Shown: positions 9,672-19,030 of the stretch, piece after piece
Position numbering within the stretch: position 1 is the first letter of the stretch
Layout: the number at the start of each line of letters is the position of its first letter
From: Pseudomonas inefficax
GTDB taxonomy: Bacteria; Pseudomonadota; Gammaproteobacteria; Pseudomonadales; Pseudomonadaceae
Direction of reading: 5' to 3'
NCBI RefSeq assembly: GCF_900277125.1
Contig: NZ_OPYN01000187.1
Location: forward strand, 62,001-126,000
DNA length: 64,000 nt
Notes under the pieces: generated by a model
Told to the model about the DNA's origin: nothing
What the model saw: the letters and a program-made list of their open reading frames with translations, nothing else
The model's database searches: none
Position numbers and translations under genes: made by a program

Positions 9672-11702
9672 TTAAAGACTGTTGATCAGGGTGGCGAAGG
9701 TTTCCTGGGCCGCCTTGATGATCTGCGACGACGCGGTGTAGTACTGCTGGAACTTGATCAGGTTGCCGGTCTCTTCATCGATCGACACGCCCGACAGGCC
9801 ATTGCGGCTGTCCAGTGCAGAGGTATGCAACGCCGTGGTGGCATCACTGTCCATCTGTGCCTGCCCGGCCTTGCCGCCAACGTTGGAGACCAGCTTGGCA
9901 TAGGCGTCGGTCAAGCTGATGCCCTTGCCGTCGGCACCCACCTCGACCGTGGACTTGGTCTGCAGGTCGATCACCGACTGGGCGTTGCGGTTGTCCGCCG
10001 AGCCTGCGCCGGCCAGCGCCACGGTATAGCTGTCGCCATTTTTCGGCGCGCCGGAAACGCTCATCTCGAAGGTGAAGTTGCCACCCAGCGGATTACCGCT
10101 GCCATCGACCATCGGCACCGACAGTTGCAGCTTGTTTTCCTGGCCCGGCACGATGGTGCCACTGCCGATTTCGGTACCCTTGGCGTCGTACATCTTGTAG
10201 GCCTGGGGCGAGCTGGTGTCATCGCCGAACACCAGTTTTACCGGGGTCGAATACTTCAGGCCCGTCTGCAGTTGCGAACGCTGGGCGGCATCGTAGATGT
10301 CCATTTCCGAGGTCAGCGTCGGCTGGGTGATCACCCCGGTGCCCTTGTTGCCCGAACCACTGGTGGCGCTCAGCGGCGAAGCCAAGGCCAGGCGCTTTGG
10401 GTCGGTTAGCACAGTGTCGATGCCTGCGGCCGCATTGCGGGTGGGGGTGATCTTGAAGCTGTCGCCAGCACTCAGGCCACCGCCATTGAGCGACAGGGTG
10501 AAGCCGTCGATCACCGGAGGCGGCGTGTCGCTGAGGTCGAAGCTGCCCATGTCGGTGCCCTCAGGCAGCTTGCGCACGCTGTAGCCAGTGGCGCTGGTGA
10601 AAGTCACCTGATAGTCGCTGGTGCTCAGCTTGCCGGAGTCCTTGATGGTCACATCGAGGTTGCCAGAGCCGGCGCTGTTGCCGGTCTTGGCGATACTGCG
10701 CTGGCTGATGGCCGCGGCGCTGTTGATGTCACCGAACAGGGTGGCACCGAACTCACCGTTCTTGTCGATGCCTTGGGCCAGCTGGCTGTTGATCGCATCC
10801 GCCACCACCAGGGCCACGCGGCCGAGCTCGTTGAGCGCGGGGTCGAGGGTTTCCTTGCGGTAACGGATCAAGCCGCCCAGCTCGCCACCGCTGGCGCTGC
10901 TGGTGATGTCCATCTTGGTCGAGCCGCGATTGAGGATCAGGCTCATGCGGGTCGGGTCGGTCGCGCTCGGCTCCACACCCAGGGTCTGGGTGGTCTTGCC
11001 CAGCACCAGGGCCTGGCCGTTCTTCAGGTAGATGTCGTAGTTGCCTTCACGCTCCACCACATCGGTGCCGATCAGTTTGCTCAGCTCACGCACTGCTCCA
11101 TCGCGCTGGTCGAGCAGGTCATTGGGCTGGCCGGAGATGGAGCTGACGCGGGAAATCTGGTCGTTGAGCTCAGCGATGGTCTTGGTCAGGTTGTTCACCT
11201 GATCAGCCATCGACGCCATGTTGGCATTGATGTCGCTGTTCTGCTGGTTGAGCTGCGCCGACAGGGTGTTGAAGCGCTTGGCCAGAGACTGCGCGCTGGT
11301 CAGCAGCAGTTGGCGCGAGGCGTCTTCGGTCGGCTTGGCCGCAGCATCCTGCATGGCGCTGAAGAAGCTTTTCAGTGCAGCAGTGATACCGGTGTCGCTG
11401 CTCGACAGGGCGGTATCCAGCGGCGTGATCTGGTTCAGGTACGAGCTGGCATCGCTGCTCAGCGAGGTAGTGCTGCGCAGCTGGTTCTCGAGGAACGCGT
11501 TGTACACCCGGCGCACGTCAGCCAGGGTGGTACCGCTGCCGATGAACACCTGGCCGACTTGCTGCCCGCCCTTGGTCTTCTGCACGTTCTGCTGGCGCGA
11601 GTAGCTTTCGACATCAGCGTTGGCGATGTTGTTGCCGAGGGTGTACATCCCCGATTGCGCGGCGCCAAGCCCCGACATACCAATGTTGATCAGACTCGCC
11701 AT
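9672..11702 (-). CDS. flgK: Flagellar hook-associated protein FlgK (HAP1)
   Basis: FlgK is the first hook-filament junction protein. The N-terminal rod/hook signature appears as SGLGAAQSGMYTLGNNIAN with SYSRQQ following, and the C-terminus has FQQYYTASSQIIKAAQETF, the usual closing helix. Its 676 residues fit the longer pseudomonad form. It lies 12 bases after flgJ and 13 before flgL, so it is translated within the same operon. Nothing in it departs from the family. Confidence 0.97.
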   Translation of the reverse strand: MASLINIGMSGLGAAQSGMYTLGNNIANADVESYSRQQNVQKTKGGQQVGQVFIGSGTTLADVRRVYNAFLENQLRSTTSLSSDASSYLNQITPLDTALSSSDTGITAALKSFFSAMQDAAAKPTEDASRQLLLTSAQSLAKRFNTLSAQLNQQNSDINANMASMADQVNNLTKTIAELNDQISRVSSISGQPNDLLDQRDGAVRELSKLIGTDVVEREGNYDIYLKNGQALVLGKTTQTLGVEPSATDPTRMSLILNRGSTKMDITSSASGGELGGLIRYRKETLDPALNELGRVALVVADAINSQLAQGIDKNGEFGATLFGDINSAAAISQRSIAKTGNSAGSGNLDVTIKDSGKLSTSDYQVTFTSATGYSVRKLPEGTDMGSFDLSDTPPPVIDGFTLSLNGGGLSAGDSFKITPTRNAAAGIDTVLTDPKRLALASPLSATSGSGNKGTGVITQPTLTSEMDIYDAAQRSQLQTGLKYSTPVKLVFGDDTSSPQAYKMYDAKGTEIGSGTIVPGQENKLQLSVPMVDGSGNPLGGNFTFEMSVSGAPKNGDSYTVALAGAGSADNRNAQSVIDLQTKSTVEVGADGKGISLTDAYAKLVSNVGGKAGQAQMDSDATTALHTSALDSRNGLSGVSIDEETGNLIKFQQYYTASSQIIKAAQETFATLINSL

Positions 11703-11714
11703 GGTTCCATGCCC

Positions 11715-12869
11715 TTAAAGTTTCGTTGCGGTATCGAGCATTGCGTAGTGCTCGTACGACTTCATCTGTCTTGCGATCTGCGAGATCTTGCTGGCGTAAT
11801 TCGGGTCGGTGGCGTACCCGGCCTTTTGCAACTCTTGCACGAACTGTTCCGGTTTATCGGCGGCCTTCACCGCATCTTGATAGCGCGAATTGTTCTGTAA
11901 CAGGCTGACTAGGTCGTGGAAGCTGTCCTGGTAGGAATCGTAGGAGCGGAACGCCGCCGTCTCCTTGACGAACTGGCCATCACGGAACTCGCTGGTGATC
12001 GCCCGCGCCTCGCCGCCTTCCCAGTTGCCGGTCGCCTTGATGCCGAACAGGTTGTGGCTGCTGCTGCCATCGGTGTTGCGCATGACCGACTTGCCCCAAC
12101 CGGTTTCCAGGGCGGCCTGCGCCACCAGGTAGCGTGGGTCGATACCGATGCGCTTGGCTGCCTGCTCGGCCATCGGCAGCATGGTGGCGACGAACTCGTC
12201 GCTGTCGGCAAAGGCTTTTTTCGGCGCCAGCGGTGGCTGGGCCACGGCGCGCCCGAGGATGCGCAGGCCGTTGTCCGGCACGGCGAAGGCCTTGGCCACT
12301 TGCTGGCCGTCACGGGCTGGCACGGCTGCGGTATTGGTGCTGGCCGCCGACGGCACGATACCGGCCACCAGGCGGTCGGTGAGCTTGCTTGGCAGCGCCA
12401 GGCGGCGCGAATTGAGCGCGGCGACGTCGTTGCGGGTGGTGGTCGACTGCGCGGCATGCACAGGCTCGGCCACCTTGTTGCCCCACAGCGTCGGGGCATG
12501 GCCCTCGGTACGCGGAAACGGGCTGGTGTTGGCCGGCGCGCTCTTGTTCTTCGACAACTGGCGAACCAGCACGTCCTGCAGGCCGATACCACCGCCCTCG
12601 CGGGACATGCTCACGGCCAGCTGCTGGTCGTACATGTCGCGGTACTGCTTCACCGTTTCGGTGTTCATCGGGTTGTCGTCGGCCAGCACATCACTGGCCT
12701 TGCGCGAGGCCTTGAGCATTTCGCTGATGAACAGCGATTCGAACTCCTGGGCTACCTTGCGTACGTTGGCGTCGCTGTCGCGGTCGCCATGCTTGAGCGA
12801 GCTCAGGCGGTTGAGGTCGGTGTAGGCACCGCTGTCGGCGCTGCCGGAAACCAGGCTCTTGCTGTTCAT
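11715..12869 (-). CDS. flgJ: Flagellar rod cap and peptidoglycan hydrolase FlgJ
   Basis: Two-domain FlgJ of 384 residues. The N-terminal part (about 35-125, VRKVAQEFESLF...MSREGGGIGLQDVLVRQL) is the rod-assembly cap. The C-terminal part (about 218-375) is a glucosaminidase (GH73-type) domain that opens the peptidoglycan for the rod; the probable catalytic glutamate is E255 in QAALETGWG. The middle 90 residues are a proline/alanine-rich linker. It is exported to the periplasm without a cleaved signal. It sits between flgI and flgK with gaps of 11-12 bases. Confidence 0.97.
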   Translation of the reverse strand: MNSKSLVSGSADSGAYTDLNRLSSLKHGDRDSDANVRKVAQEFESLFISEMLKASRKASDVLADDNPMNTETVKQYRDMYDQQLAVSMSREGGGIGLQDVLVRQLSKNKSAPANTSPFPRTEGHAPTLWGNKVAEPVHAAQSTTTRNDVAALNSRRLALPSKLTDRLVAGIVPSAASTNTAAVPARDGQQVAKAFAVPDNGLRILGRAVAQPPLAPKKAFADSDEFVATMLPMAEQAAKRIGIDPRYLVAQAALETGWGKSVMRNTDGSSSHNLFGIKATGNWEGGEARAITSEFRDGQFVKETAAFRSYDSYQDSFHDLVSLLQNNSRYQDAVKAADKPEQFVQELQKAGYATDPNYASKISQIARQMKSYEHYAMLDTATKL

Positions 12870-12880
12870 CCGCGCCGTCC

Positions 12881-13990
12881 TCAGATCACGATCAGGTCGG
12901 CTTGCAAGGCGCCGGCCTGTTTCAGGGCTTCGAGGATGGCCATCAGGTCGCTGGGCGCTGCGCCCACCTGGTTCACCGCGCGGACAATTTCATCCAGCGT
13001 GGTGCCCGGGCCGAACTTGAACATCGGCTTGGCTTCCTGCTCGGCATTTACCCGCGAGCGTGGCACCACGGCGGTCTGGCCATTGGAGAACGGCCCCGGC
13101 TGGCTGACGATCGGGTCTTCGGTAATGGTCACGGTCAGGCTGCCGTGGGTCACCGCGGCCGGCGACACCTTGACGTTCTGGCCGATGACGATGGTGCCGG
13201 TACGCGAGTTGATGATGACCTTGGCGACCGCCTGGCCCGGGTCGATTTCGAGGTTCTCGAGGATCGACAGGTAGTCCACGCGCTGGCTCGGGTCCATCGG
13301 CGCGGTGACCCGTACCGAACCGCCGTCAACGGCCTGGGCCACGCCTGGGCCGAGCAGGTCGTTGACCTTGTCGACGATGCGCTTGGCGGTGGTGAAGTCG
13401 GGGCGGTTTAGGTTCAGGGTCAGGCTGTTGCCCTGGTTGAAGCCGCTCGGCACTGCACGCTCGACGGTAGCACCCCCAGGGATACGACCGGCCGACGGAA
13501 CGTTGACGGTGATCTTCGAACCGTCACGGCCCTCGGCATCGAAACCGCCGACCACCAGGTTGCCCTGGGCCACTGCATAGACGTTGCCATCAATACCCTT
13601 GAGCGGGGTCATCAACAGGCTGCCGCCGCGCAGGCTCTTGGAGTTACCGATAGAGGACACGGTAATGTCCACCACCTGGCCTGGCTTGGCGAACGCCGGC
13701 AGGTCGGCATGCACCGACACTGCTGCAACGTTTTTCAGCTGCACGTTGCCGGAGCCGGCCGGCACCTTGATGCCGAACTGCGACAGCATGTTGTTGAAGG
13801 TCTGCAGGGTGAATGGCGTCTGGGTTGTCTGGTCACCCGTGCCATTGAGCCCCACCACCAGGCCGTAACCGATCAGCTGGTTGGAGCGCACGCCAGAAAT
13901 GCTGGCGATATCCTTCAAGCGCTCGGCCTGGGCGCCGAAGGCACAGGACAGGAGCAGGGTTGCGGCAATCAGCTGCCTCACGTTGAACAT
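12881..13990 (-). CDS. flgI: Flagellar P-ring protein FlgI
   Basis: FlgI forms the periplasmic P-ring around the rod in the peptidoglycan layer. A Sec signal peptide is visible (FNVRQLIAATLLLSCAFGAQA, cleaved before ERLKD), followed by the conserved LIGYGLVVGLNGTGDQ block near residues 36-51. I use the ATG at 13990 (369 residues, as I recall for other Pseudomonas FlgI); an in-frame ATG two codons earlier (13996) is also possible. It lies 12 bases after flgH. Confidence 0.96.
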   Translation of the reverse strand: MFNVRQLIAATLLLSCAFGAQAERLKDIASISGVRSNQLIGYGLVVGLNGTGDQTTQTPFTLQTFNNMLSQFGIKVPAGSGNVQLKNVAAVSVHADLPAFAKPGQVVDITVSSIGNSKSLRGGSLLMTPLKGIDGNVYAVAQGNLVVGGFDAEGRDGSKITVNVPSAGRIPGGATVERAVPSGFNQGNSLTLNLNRPDFTTAKRIVDKVNDLLGPGVAQAVDGGSVRVTAPMDPSQRVDYLSILENLEIDPGQAVAKVIINSRTGTIVIGQNVKVSPAAVTHGSLTVTITEDPIVSQPGPFSNGQTAVVPRSRVNAEQEAKPMFKFGPGTTLDEIVRAVNQVGAAPSDLMAILEALKQAGALQADLIVI

Positions 13991-14002
13991 GGTCATCCGT
14001 AC

Positions 14003-14698
14003 TCAGAAAGGCCAAAGCGGGCTGATGAAGAAGCGGTCCAGCCACCCGGGCTGGCTGGCATCGGCAAACGAGCCGGTACCGGAATAGGTGATGCGCGCGT
14101 CGGCCACACGGGTGGACGGCACGGTGTTGTCGGTGGCGATGTCGTCGGCGCGGATCATGCCGGCGATGCGCACCAGCTCTTCGCCGGTGTTCAGGGTCAG
14201 CCACTTCTCGCCACGTACGGCGATGATGCCGTTGGGCAGCACTTCGGCCACGGTCACGGTGATGGAACCGGTCAGGGTGTTGCCCTGGGTTGCCTTGCTG
14301 TCACCCTTGGTGGCGCGCTCGCCGCTGTAGCCGGCCTCCAGCGACAGATCACCGCTGCCGAACGGGTTGTTGGTGTTCGGCGTGGTGCCGAACAATGACG
14401 TCAGGCCGATGTTGGCGTTGCTGTTCTTCTGGATCTGCGAACCGGCGTTCTTGCTGGCCGAGGTGCGCTCGTTGAGGGTGATGGTGATGATGTCACCCAC
14501 CCGGAACGCCTTGCGGTCGCTGTACAGGTTCTGCTCGAAACCGGCCTGGTAGATCGAACCGTTGTTGGCCGCTGCCGGCAACGGGGTGCGCGGCAGGACC
14601 GGCGCGTAGTACGGGTCGTTGGGCTTGGGCGTCGGTGCGACGCAACCTGCCAGCAACACCGCCCCCCCCAGGGCGAAAACGGACAACAGACGATTCAT
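14003..14698 (-). CDS. flgH: Flagellar L-ring lipoprotein FlgH
   Basis: FlgH builds the outer-membrane L-ring. A lipoprotein signal peptide ends in the lipobox LLAGC with the lipidated cysteine at residue 19. The mature protein contains FRVGDIITITLNE and LTNTGEELVRI-type strands typical of the family, and its 231 residues are the usual length. It lies between flgG (51 bases upstream) and flgI. Confidence 0.96.
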   Translation of the reverse strand: MNRLLSVFALGGAVLLAGCVAPTPKPNDPYYAPVLPRTPLPAAANNGSIYQAGFEQNLYSDRKAFRVGDIITITLNERTSASKNAGSQIQKNSNANIGLTSLFGTTPNTNNPFGSGDLSLEAGYSGERATKGDSKATQGNTLTGSITVTVAEVLPNGIIAVRGEKWLTLNTGEELVRIAGMIRADDIATDNTVPSTRVADARITYSGTGSFADASQPGWLDRFFISPLWPF

Positions 14699-14749
14699 GA
14701 CGCTTACCTCACGGGTGCAACAGGGTGACTGGGCTTGGAGCTGTCGGCC

Positions 14750-15535
14750 TTAGAGCTGTTGAGTAACGAACGACAGCATCTGGTCGGCGGTAGAGATGAC
14801 CTTGGAGTTCATCTCGTAGGCACGCTGGGTGGTGATCATGTTCACCAGTTCTTCCACGGTGCTGACGTTGGAGTTTTCCAGGGTCTGCTGCAGGGTGGTG
14901 CCGAAACCGTTCAGGCCTGGGGTGCCGACTTGCGGCGCGCCACTGGCGGCGGTCTCGAGGAACAGGTTGTCGCCGATCGCCTGCAGGCCGGCCGGGTTGA
15001 TGAAGTCGGCGGTCTGGATGTTGCCGATCACCTGCGCTGCCGGGTTGCCGGCGGTGGTGATCGAGACGGTGCCGTCCTGGCCGACGGTAAAGGTCTGCGC
15101 GTCGTTCGGCACGACGATGGCAGGCTCCAGGGCGAAGCCGTTGGCGGTGACGATCTGGCCGTCGGAGTTCAGGTGGAAGGTACCGTCACGGGTGTACGAG
15201 ACGGTGCCATCCGGCTGCAGCACCTGGAAGAAGCCACGCCCGTTGACTGCCATGTCCAGCGGGTTTTCCGTGGTTTGCAGGCTGCCGGTCTGGAAGTTCT
15301 TCTGCGTGCCGACAATGCGCACACCGGTACCGACCTGCAGGCCGGAAGGCAGCTCGCTGTCCTGGGTGGACTGCGCGCCTGGCTGGCGTTTGATCTGGTA
15401 CAGCAGGTCCTGAAACTCGGCGCGATCACGCTTGAAGCCGGTGGTCGAGACGTTGGCCAGGTTGTTGGAGATGACCGTCAGGTTGGTGTCCTGGGCGGAC
15501 AGGCCGGTTTTAGCGACCCAAAGAGCCGGAAGCAT
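14750..15535 (-). CDS. flgG: Flagellar distal rod protein FlgG
   Basis: FlgG makes the distal rod. The 261-residue protein carries the rod/hook signature AKTGLSAQDTNLTVISNNLA near its N-terminus and ends with NMITTQRAYEMNSK and ISTADQMLSFVTQQL, the standard C-terminal helix. It is the second gene of the flgF operon, 48 bases after flgF. Confidence 0.97.
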   Translation of the reverse strand: MLPALWVAKTGLSAQDTNLTVISNNLANVSTTGFKRDRAEFQDLLYQIKRQPGAQSTQDSELPSGLQVGTGVRIVGTQKNFQTGSLQTTENPLDMAVNGRGFFQVLQPDGTVSYTRDGTFHLNSDGQIVTANGFALEPAIVVPNDAQTFTVGQDGTVSITTAGNPAAQVIGNIQTADFINPAGLQAIGDNLFLETAASGAPQVGTPGLNGFGTTLQQTLENSNVSTVEELVNMITTQRAYEMNSKVISTADQMLSFVTQQL

Positions 15536-15583
15536 TTAATGTTCTCCTCGTGCGCCTGAATTACGGCACGCGTTCAAATGTGG

Positions 15584-16324
15584 TTAGCCGATTTGCAAAA
15601 CACGCGCCATGGCTTCGTCGCCTTCCTTGGCCGCGTTCATCATCTTCACGTGCAGTTCGAATTGACGGGACAGCGCCAGCACCGAGGTCATTTCTTCCAC
15701 GGCGTTGACATTGCTGCCTTCCAGGAAGCCCGACACCACCCGTACGTTGACGTCGGCGTCAGCCGGCTGGCCATCGCGGGTATGGATCAGGCCATCCAGG
15801 CCCTTGGTCAGGCCTTTGGTATCAGGGTTGACCAGCTTGATGCGGTCGACCTCGGCCATCACCCGTGGGTCTTCGCCCATGGAGCGGATGCTGATGGTGC
15901 CGTCGGCACCGACCTCGACCTTCTGCTCTGGCGGAATCGCAATGGGGCCACCGTTGCCGAGCACCGGCATGCCGTTGCCGGCACGCAGCACACCGAGGGC
16001 GTCGATATTCAGGCTGCCGGTACGTACATAGGCTTCACTGCCATCCGGTGCCTGCACGGCGATGAAGCCTTTGCCTGTCACCGTCACATCCAGGTCACGG
16101 CCGGTTTCCACCATCGGACCTTCGCTGAAGTCGGTGGCCGGGCGCTCGGTCATGGCAAAGGCGCGCGACGGAAAGCTGTCGCCGAACACCGGCATCGAGC
16201 GGGCCTGCTCGAGGTCTCGCTGGAAACCATTGGTGGAAATGTTCGCCAGGTTGTTGGCGTGCGCCTTCTGCGCCAGCGCATTCTGGCTGGCACCGGTCAT
16301 GGCCACGTAAAGCATCTTGTCCAC
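15584..16324 (-). CDS. flgF: Flagellar proximal rod protein FlgF
   Basis: FlgF is a proximal rod protein of 246 residues with the signature AMTGASQNALAQKAHANNLA and a C-terminal LALSRQFELHVKMMNAAKE helix. The start is GTG at 16324 (encoding VDKMLYVAM), because GGAGG lies seven bases upstream; an ATG two codons earlier is too close to that site. It is the first gene of flgFGHIJKL and has its own sigma-54-type promoter about 60 bases upstream, so the operon does not depend only on read-through from flgE. Confidence 0.96.
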   Translation of the reverse strand: MDKMLYVAMTGASQNALAQKAHANNLANISTNGFQRDLEQARSMPVFGDSFPSRAFAMTERPATDFSEGPMVETGRDLDVTVTGKGFIAVQAPDGSEAYVRTGSLNIDALGVLRAGNGMPVLGNGGPIAIPPEQKVEVGADGTISIRSMGEDPRVMAEVDRIKLVNPDTKGLTKGLDGLIHTRDGQPADADVNVRVVSGFLEGSNVNAVEEMTSVLALSRQFELHVKMMNAAKEGDEAMARVLQIG

Positions 16325-16382
16325 AGTCATCCTCCGCTGCACTGGCGATCGTTTGCCGCTCGCCGTTGCTGTAATGGCTCTG

Positions 16383-16400
16383 AAGCAAGTTCCGAACCAA
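16383..16400 (-). promoter_or_regulatory. Candidate sigma-54 promoter for flgF operon
   Basis: On the minus strand the site reads ttGGttcggaacttGCtt, with GG and GC ten bases apart as required for the -24/-12 elements. The predicted start near 16373 leaves a leader of about 48 bases before flgF. In Pseudomonas, rod and hook operons are sigma-54 dependent, activated by FleQ or FleR. Confidence 0.6.
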
Positions 16401-16463
16401 CTTTCCGAAATCGTGAAAAAGCCCGTGGATACGGGCTTTCGAAGGTGCCGCCGGTGTGTTGAA

Positions 16464-16479
16464 CGCCGGTTATCCGGCG
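16464..16479. other. Short GC-rich hairpin upstream of flgF
   Basis: The inverted repeat cgccgg-ttat-ccggcg lies between the 16666-16851 gene and the flgF promoter, where it may end transcription from the small gene. There is no T run. Confidence 0.4.
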
Positions 16480-16507
16480 CCTGCTTGCCGATGGCGGCAA
16501 ACCTGGG

Positions 16508-16654
16508 CCGGCCTCTTCGCGGGTGAACCCGCTCCCACAAGGGCATCGCGCCAGCTTTTAGAAATCGAGCAAGACAGTTGCCCCCAAAAGGGCATCGCCG
16601 AACTCAAGACCTTTGCAATTCCTGTGGGAGCGGGTTTACCCGCGAAAGGGCCGG
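16508..16654. repeat. Inverted pair of P. putida-type REP elements
   Basis: Copy one (16508-16540) has ggcctcttcgcgggtgaac, then ccgctcccaca. Copy two (16621-16654) is its reverse complement, with cctgtgggagcgggtttacc. Each has a gcgggt/acccgc stem. The pair faces head to head, 80 bases apart, downstream of the small minus-strand gene. The sequence matches the 35-bp REP consensus described for P. putida. Confidence 0.9.
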
Positions 16655-16665
16655 CACCGGCCTCA

Positions 16666-16851
16666 TCAAGGCTCGCGGCAACCGCCATTGCTGTAGGGGC
16701 CGGCAAACTTCTTCCAGCCATCCCCCGGCGGCCATTGCGAGCAGACCAGGCGCCCATCCACCTGGCTTTCCCAACGCCACCAGGGCGCAGTACCGGCCTG
16801 GGCCTGGTACAGGCAAAAAGCAGCGACCAATGTGACAACCAGCCGTTTCAT
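16666..16851 (-). CDS. Small secreted protein of unknown function between flgE and flgF
   Basis: A 61-residue product begins MKRLVVTLVAAFCLYQAQA, a clear Sec signal peptide, followed by a short mature part rich in tryptophan (APWWRWESQ, CSQWPPGDGWKKF) with two cysteines. AGGAGG lies five bases before the ATG, which supports real translation. It lies just after the flgE terminator and shares the strand of the flagellar genes. I do not recognise the family; a role in the flagellum is possible only by position. Confidence 0.65.
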   Translation of the reverse strand: MKRLVVTLVAAFCLYQAQAGTAPWWRWESQVDGRLVCSQWPPGDGWKKFAGPYSNGGCREP

Positions 16852-16869
16852 GACGCCTCCTGCAAACAC

Positions 16870-16900
16870 GACGAACCCCTTCACGACAAAGGGGTTCGTC
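16870..16900 (-). terminator. Hairpin terminator after flgE
   Basis: A 12-bp perfect stem gacgaacccctt/aaggggttcgtc with a 7-base loop lies 24 bases past the flgE stop. It is followed on the minus strand by gtgttt, so termination may be partial. The ribosome-binding site of the small downstream gene starts only a few bases beyond. Confidence 0.75.
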
Positions 16901-16923
16901 CACACACGCTCAACCAGCAATCA

Positions 16924-18279
16924 TCAGGTCATCTGAATGATGGTCTGCATGATGGTGCTTTCGGTGGAGATGGTCTTGGCGTTCGCCTGGTAGTTGCTCT
17001 GCGCCTTGATCAGCTCGACCAACTCTTGCGTCAGGTTCACGTTCGAGCCTTCCAGCGCGTTGGACTCGACGCTGCCCAGGGTACCGGTCTTCGGCGCATC
17101 GATGCCCGGAATGCCGGAGGTGTAGGTTTCCGTCCAGCGGGTACCACCGATCTGCTGCAAGCCCTGCTCGTTGGCGAAGCTGGCCAGGGCCACCTGACCA
17201 ATGGCGCGGGATTGCTGGTTGCTGAAGCTGGCGAACAGCACGCCCGTCGAGTCGATGCTCAGGCTCGACAGAATACCGGTGGCATAACCATCCTGGGACT
17301 GCGACATGCGCGCGGTCTCGGTGTTGTAGGAGGTGGTGCTGTTCATTGCCAGGCGCATGCCATCGGCGTTGCCAGCTGCGCCATTCGACGCCCAGTTACC
17401 CGCGGAGTCTTCCACCGCCGGCACCCAGCCGGTCATGGTGAAGGTGTTGTTGTTCACCGTGAACGAAGCACCCGCCGGGTGCCCGGTGTTATCGGCCGTC
17501 ATGCTGCTGACCGAACCATCGCTGTTGAAACTGATGGTGCCGGTCAGCGGCACAGTGGAGGCCGGGTCGAACGGGTTGCGCCCGTCCACCAGGGTGTACA
17601 TGGTCCACTCATTGGTGCCGGTCTTGCGATAGAACTGCTCCATGGTGTGCTCGTTGCCCTGACTGTCGTAGACCTTGGTCGGGAACGACTTGGTGTACGT
17701 CGTCTGGTCGGAAGGATCGAACGGCAGGTTCGGCACCATCGCACCACTGCCATCGTCGACTTCCAGCGGGATGTCGGCGGCCGAAGAATTCAGGTTGATG
17801 CCCTGGTCGATCAGCGATGTTGCCTTTGGCTGCAGCGAAGACGTATCGATCTGCAGATCGGTCAGCACGCCCTTCTGGATCTTGCCAGTCGAGTCGGCGG
17901 CATAGCCCTGCAGGCGCAGGCCGTCCGAGGTCACCACGAAGTTGTCCTTGCTGGCCTGGAAAGCACCCGCACGGGTGTACACGCGCGAGCCGTTATCGGA
18001 CAGCACGAAGAAGCCCTGGCCCTGGATGCCCATGTCCAGCACGTTGCCGGTGGTGTTGACGTCACCCTGGGTGAACTGCTGGGAAACGGCTGCCAGGCGC
18101 ACACCGTTACCCACCTGGTTCTTGCCCACGCCCAGGCGGTTGGAGCCTGCATAGACATCGGCGAACTCTGCACGCGACGACTTGAAGCCGTTGGTGTTGA
18201 CGTTGGCGATGTTGTTGCCGGTGACATCCAGCTGTTTGTTTGCTGCGTACAGACCGCTAAGGCCGATATTGAAAGACAT
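16924..18279 (-). CDS. flgE: Flagellar hook protein FlgE
   Basis: FlgE is the hook subunit. The 451-residue protein starts with the rod/hook signature GLSGLYAANKQLDVTGNNIA and NTNGFKSSRAEFADVY, and ends in ELIKAQSNYQANAKTIST. The central part (about 140-370) contains the variable hook surface domains. It is the last gene of flgBCDE and is followed by a hairpin terminator. Confidence 0.97.
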   Translation of the reverse strand: MSFNIGLSGLYAANKQLDVTGNNIANVNTNGFKSSRAEFADVYAGSNRLGVGKNQVGNGVRLAAVSQQFTQGDVNTTGNVLDMGIQGQGFFVLSDNGSRVYTRAGAFQASKDNFVVTSDGLRLQGYAADSTGKIQKGVLTDLQIDTSSLQPKATSLIDQGINLNSSAADIPLEVDDGSGAMVPNLPFDPSDQTTYTKSFPTKVYDSQGNEHTMEQFYRKTGTNEWTMYTLVDGRNPFDPASTVPLTGTISFNSDGSVSSMTADNTGHPAGASFTVNNNTFTMTGWVPAVEDSAGNWASNGAAGNADGMRLAMNSTTSYNTETARMSQSQDGYATGILSSLSIDSTGVLFASFSNQQSRAIGQVALASFANEQGLQQIGGTRWTETYTSGIPGIDAPKTGTLGSVESNALEGSNVNLTQELVELIKAQSNYQANAKTISTESTIMQTIIQMT

Positions 18280-18310
18280 GAATTCGCTCCTTTTGCCGCA
18301 CTAGCGGGCC

Positions 18311-19015
18311 TTAGATACCGATGGTTTGCACGTCGGAGAGGGACACTTTGCCGACACCGGCAAGGTTGAGCACCATTTCGCCGGCGGCGCTGAAGCTGAC
18401 GCTGGTCACCTTGGCTGGCAGCAGCGTGTTCATCTGCACCGACTTGCCATCTACCGTGGTGCTGGCGGTGAAGGTATAGGTGCCAGGGTCGACTTTCTCG
18501 CCGCTGTTGTTGGTACCGTCCCAGATGAAATCGGCGTAACCGGCTTTCTGCTCGCCCAGTTCGATGGTCTTGACGGTATTGCCGTCCTTGTCCTTGATGG
18601 TGATCTTCGCTTCGCCGATGGCTTGTGGCACCACGAACTGCGCATTGAAGCTTTCGGCGGTATCGACCACCGCCTTGTCGTTCTGCACCACCACCGAGCG
18701 CCCGACCAGCGACGACGCCTGCAAGGCCTGGGACGAGGCCATGGAGCCGGTAATGGCGTTGACCGATTCGTTCAACGAGGTGATGCCTTCCAGGCTGCTG
18801 AACTGTGCCAACTGGGCAACGAACTCGCCGTTGTCCTGCGGGTCCAGCGGGTTCTGGTGCTGCATCTGGGTGACCAGCAACTGCAGGAAAGCGTCCTTGC
18901 CGAGCGAGTCGTTGCCGGTCTTGGATGCAGTGTCGACGGCCTTTTTCGTGGGTGTACCCACACCGGAAGCCGTGAGCACTTCATTGAGGTTAACGCCGGT
19001 AGTATCGATTGCCAT
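18311..19015 (-). CDS. flgD: Flagellar hook cap/scaffold protein FlgD
   Basis: FlgD caps the growing hook and is needed for FlgE polymerisation. The N-terminal block KDAFLQLLVTQMQHQNPLDP, at about residues 40-60, is diagnostic, and the C-terminal half has the FlgD Ig/tudor-like strands (FIWDGTNNSGEKVDPGTYTF). It has 234 residues and lies between flgC (15 bases) and flgE (31 bases). Confidence 0.97.
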   Translation of the reverse strand: MAIDTTGVNLNEVLTASGVGTPTKKAVDTASKTGNDSLGKDAFLQLLVTQMQHQNPLDPQDNGEFVAQLAQFSSLEGITSLNESVNAITGSMASSQALQASSLVGRSVVVQNDKAVVDTAESFNAQFVVPQAIGEAKITIKDKDGNTVKTIELGEQKAGYADFIWDGTNNSGEKVDPGTYTFTASTTVDGKSVQMNTLLPAKVTSVSFSAAGEMVLNLAGVGKVSLSDVQTIGI

Positions 19016-19030
19016 GGTCTGGTTTCCTTA

